Assembly (NCBI RefSeq): GCF_021134715.1
Contig: NC_060022.1
Span: 3,477,001-3,541,000 of the forward strand
DNA length: 64,000 bases
Reading direction: 5' to 3'
DNA from: Daphnia pulex
Taxonomy: Eukaryota; Arthropoda; Branchiopoda; Diplostraca; Daphniidae
The position numbers were made by a program, and so were the translations under genes. Under the pieces are notes generated by a model, which saw nothing but the letters and a program-made list of their open reading frames with translations, did no database searches and was not told where the DNA came from. Of this stretch, positions 61,277 through 64,000 are shown piece after piece (the first letter of the stretch is position 1; each line of letters starts with the position of its first letter).

Positions 61277-62709
61277 AGATTCTGAGAAAATAAATGAGGA
61301 ATTCCATTATAATATTCCGTTATTATGATCAGATGCTGGTTAAGAGGCAATAAGCTTTCATTAGTTATTCCATTTAAGAAACATTTCTTTAGAAGATAAG
61401 TTTGACTTCGGCAGCCCACACGCATTAAACTATCCCAATAAATTTAAATTTAAACAGCAAAGTACCTTTTATTCGAAATCTTTTGTTATTTCCAATAAAA
61501 ATACAGTGTTTTATCCTATACATCAGAAGAATTATCCCCATCCTTTCTACTTCACACAGTTTACTTAACAAATATTCTAGTACTTTAGAGTGTGAAAGAG
61601 GCATGAGAAGATGAGAGCAATACCTGTTTCCTGTTCTTGCTTCAACATTGGTACTCCATCATTCTAAATGTTGTGCGTCTTATACCTAAAAAGAATACAA
61701 GAAACAATTATTATTAGCACATTCATAATTATTGGAAGATTTTAATTTCTACAATTCAACTTTTACTACACTTTAGTAAACTGAATAAGATAGTCACATT
61801 ACTGTCCTTCAATTAGTGTACATGTTACCGACGTTCACAGCAAAGGTAAATGAGTTCCATGCAGCCCACACAATAGGATGGCTAAAGTTCCATATTTTAA
61901 AAGGGGGCCTGCAATACAACATTGTAAATGTCATGATAAAAATTTTAATTAGTTCAATCAATAGTTTTACCAGTAAAAACATTGTAATGTTCAATGTTAC
62001 TCAGCTTCATGTGAAGACAGCGTGGTGGACAGCGTGGTTGACAGAATGGTACCCAAATCTTAAAGCTTCAAGATTCGTCTACAAATAAACGACACTTAAG
62101 ACTTTCGGGGTTATATCACGTACAAAAACAAATAATCGCGCTCACCATAGACAACTCTTCAGAGCATAAATAGAAAGACATCTCTGCCAAGGAACCCACC
62201 TAACTTCAAAACTCCAACAATCAGAACAATGGCGTCTCTTTCTCTCAAGTCTCAACACGCTTCTAATCAACTGTAAAGAAGTCGAATCAGACAACAGCTT
62301 TCGATGACTGCCGCGAGATGGGCACGAACTAGACGACTTCGCCATCTAGGGGTGGGGAGTAAAAAGTTTCCTAAACCGTTAACGGTTTAACGGTTGACGG
62401 ACATGTTAGTGTAGCAGTGTAGCACTACTGTAGCTGTAGCCTCAACATAATGCTTCTTCACACCTTCAATATAATGCACCTTCAATAACGCTAAACAGTT
62501 AACACATTTTTTCCTCGAATTCCCCTCCCTAAGTCGTCGAGCTACTACTAATTTAATTGAAAACAGAGCATTAAAACATTCGATTGAACGAATCATCAAA
62601 TTGTGGGATTGCTGCATTGTGTCCTGGCATACCGATAATAAAAAATCGTGAAACCGTCTAAGGTCAAATTTACGGGGCAGGGGGGATAAACCTTTATTCT
62701 GATTTTTCT

Positions 62710-63375
62710 CGGATTATTCTGATATTTGTCGGACACCTCCATACTTCAATAATGCATAACCATCAATAAATTTAGACACGCAAGTTAGTTAAGACAATTC
62801 TCGTGGGAATAAAACCAATAAAAAATTAATTTTTTCCTTGAAAATATATTTTAAGGGCTGAATTAATTAGAAATGCCTATTCGTGCCACTCCGACACGTA
62901 GGCCAAAAAAAGGAATAAATCAATACAGAAACAATAAGATATGACGTAAACATATCACACAATCCAATCATTTAAAAAATTACACACAAAAAATTATGGC
63001 ACTGACCAAGTTGTACCTAAGTCTATTACAATTTATACGTGCAGTGCCGAGAAGTTTCATTAGCTTCATTTTGCTCGAAAAAAAAGGAGTGTGAATGATT
63101 GTTATCAAAAGGAGTCGACGTTATTGGTGGATTTGAATAAAATGTTTCCTGGAATTTAAATGTAATAAAAGTCAAAATACTGTTCAAAAATAACAAGGCA
63201 AACTCAATTTTATACCGGTAGCAGGGATGAAAATAAATCGTCGTTTGCTGAATTAATAAGTGCTGCGCCAGGAGCCACCACCAAGTTTGGGTCACTTCTC
63301 ATCCCACTATAAGAGCCAATTAAGCAGAGCATTCACTACAGACTACATTATTAATTAATGGTAAAATAAAATAGT
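62710..63375. other. AT-rich flank right of the palindrome
   Basis: Unique sequence, probably the 3' UTR and downstream flank of the following minus-strand gene. Nothing else seen. Confidence 0.55.
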
Positions 63376-63950
63376 TTACAGGTAGTTTTCTGGACTGCTG
63401 TCCCAACTGGCATCGGGATATTGCTGCTGCTGTTGCTGTACAGGCAATTGACTGACATCGACAATCAAATTCTCTTGTGAATTATTGTATAACCCAGTCT
63501 GTAACGCAGAGTAATAAATTTATGTCATGTACGTTTACAAATTTAATATAATATTACAATACGTTTTATGTCTTATAAATAATTATTTGAAATACTTATT
63601 ACTCACACTGTAGAACACAGGCTCTGGCGTTTGAGAAGAGTTCATGTCCGTCAGCAGTCTGATTTGATTTTGATTAAGAGCTTCGTTGTACCTTGGAAAA
63701 ATCATTTATTAATCATTTTTAATCATCAGATTATTTTCGTGTGAAACTATCGCCAAACAGGTTATTGGAATTCAATTGAAACTTACGCTGTGCTTACTGG
63801 ACCTATCGTCATGTCATTTCGACTATACGTCGAGCTGTTGCCGTAACACTCGATTTGATTAGACAAATAGTTAGAGCTGACATGCATAATCTGATGGCCA
63901 TCGGAGCTATGTTGAGACGCTTGCTTATTGATACATGATTTCTGGGCCAT
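63376..63950 (-). CDS. Short Ser/Gln-rich protein, unrecognised
   Basis: Three minus exons join in frame: 63787-63950, 63607-63691, 63376-63498, giving 123 aa. It starts MAQKSCINKQASQHSSDG, contains NQNQIRLLTDMNSSQTPEP, a QQQQQQ run and ends DASWDSSPENYL. A TGA lies two codons upstream of the ATG in frame, which supports this start. No signal peptide, membrane span or known domain is seen; the Ser/Asn/Gln composition suggests a disordered protein such as a transcription-factor tail. Upstream exons outside the window are possible only if this ATG is not the start. Confidence 0.6.
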
Positions 63951-64000
63951 AAGTCAAATAAATAACACCTTGGGTTAAAATAATTGTTGTCATTTATGGA

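Larger units (their letters stand above)
55390..62709. repeat. Right arm of giant inverted repeat (7.3 kb)
   Basis: Mirror of 47264-54575. It begins TTTCAGACAGC, which is the acceptor and first bases of the last mRpS35 exon in reversed orientation. It carries mirrored copies of all left-arm contents. The last two hundred bases before the outer end differ from the left arm by several substitutions and a net 7-bp gain. Confidence 0.95.

Noticed and set aside
47264-62709. Palindrome arms as terminal inverted repeats of one giant DNA transposon
   Set aside because: The spacer encodes part of a host mitoribosomal gene, its last exon is inside an arm, and no transposase was recognised.
1-64000. 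CRISPR arrays, operons, bacterial promoters, rRNA or tRNA genes
   Set aside because: The window is eukaryotic with spliced genes; I found no direct-repeat/spacer array and no convincing RNA gene.

Overview
The window looks like nuclear DNA of a branchiopod crustacean, most likely Daphnia. The genes are animal genes with many short introns (often 55-90 bp) and canonical GT-AG splice sites, and they include arthropod families such as Dpr immunoglobulin proteins. Species identity is inference from gene style and families; I could not run a search. Exon boundaries were deduced by eye from reading-frame continuity, splice sites and remembered family sequence.

Layout. 1-5.7 kb holds a Dpr-type two-Ig cell-surface gene on + (dpr-A, 5' exon outside the window or unseen). 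8.9-9.45 kb is a small secreted Gly/Tyr-rich protein (-). 10.5-16.2 kb is a minus-strand block: carbonyl reductase (SDR), acetyl-CoA transporter SLC33A1 and an E2F4/5-type transcription factor. 17.6-20.7 kb is an SLC22-type organic ion transporter (+). 21.25-22.1 kb is an ADF/cofilin-fold protein with an N-terminal signal-peptide-like exon (-). 23.1-33.0 kb is a plus-strand block: M19 membrane-dipeptidase family, SHQ1 (H/ACA snoRNP assembly) and a BLTP3/UHRF1BP1-type lipid-transfer protein. 37.3-42.1 kb is a second, complete Dpr-type gene (dpr-B), flanked by two diverged direct copies of a non-coding 1.3-1.5 kb sequence. 63.4-63.95 kb is a short unrecognised Gln-rich protein (-).

The most striking structure is a giant inverted repeat: arms of about 7.3 kb (47264-54575 and 55390-62709) surround an 814-bp spacer. 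I saw only a 1-bp homopolymer difference in the interior and a cluster of changes at the outer edge. The spacer contains the middle of a mitochondrial ribosomal protein S35 gene. Its last coding exon lies in the left arm and is mirrored in the right arm, and its 5' half is missing at the right junction. Each arm carries a 0.44-kb foldback element and a decayed coding remnant. This is either a young inverted duplication that broke mRpS35 or an assembly artefact.

The genes do not form one pathway; this is ordinary eukaryotic gene order. The main candidates for novelty are the palindrome, the signal-peptide cofilin, the two-unit Gly/Tyr precursor, a GC-AG intron in dpr-A, and the duplicated non-coding unit around dpr-B.
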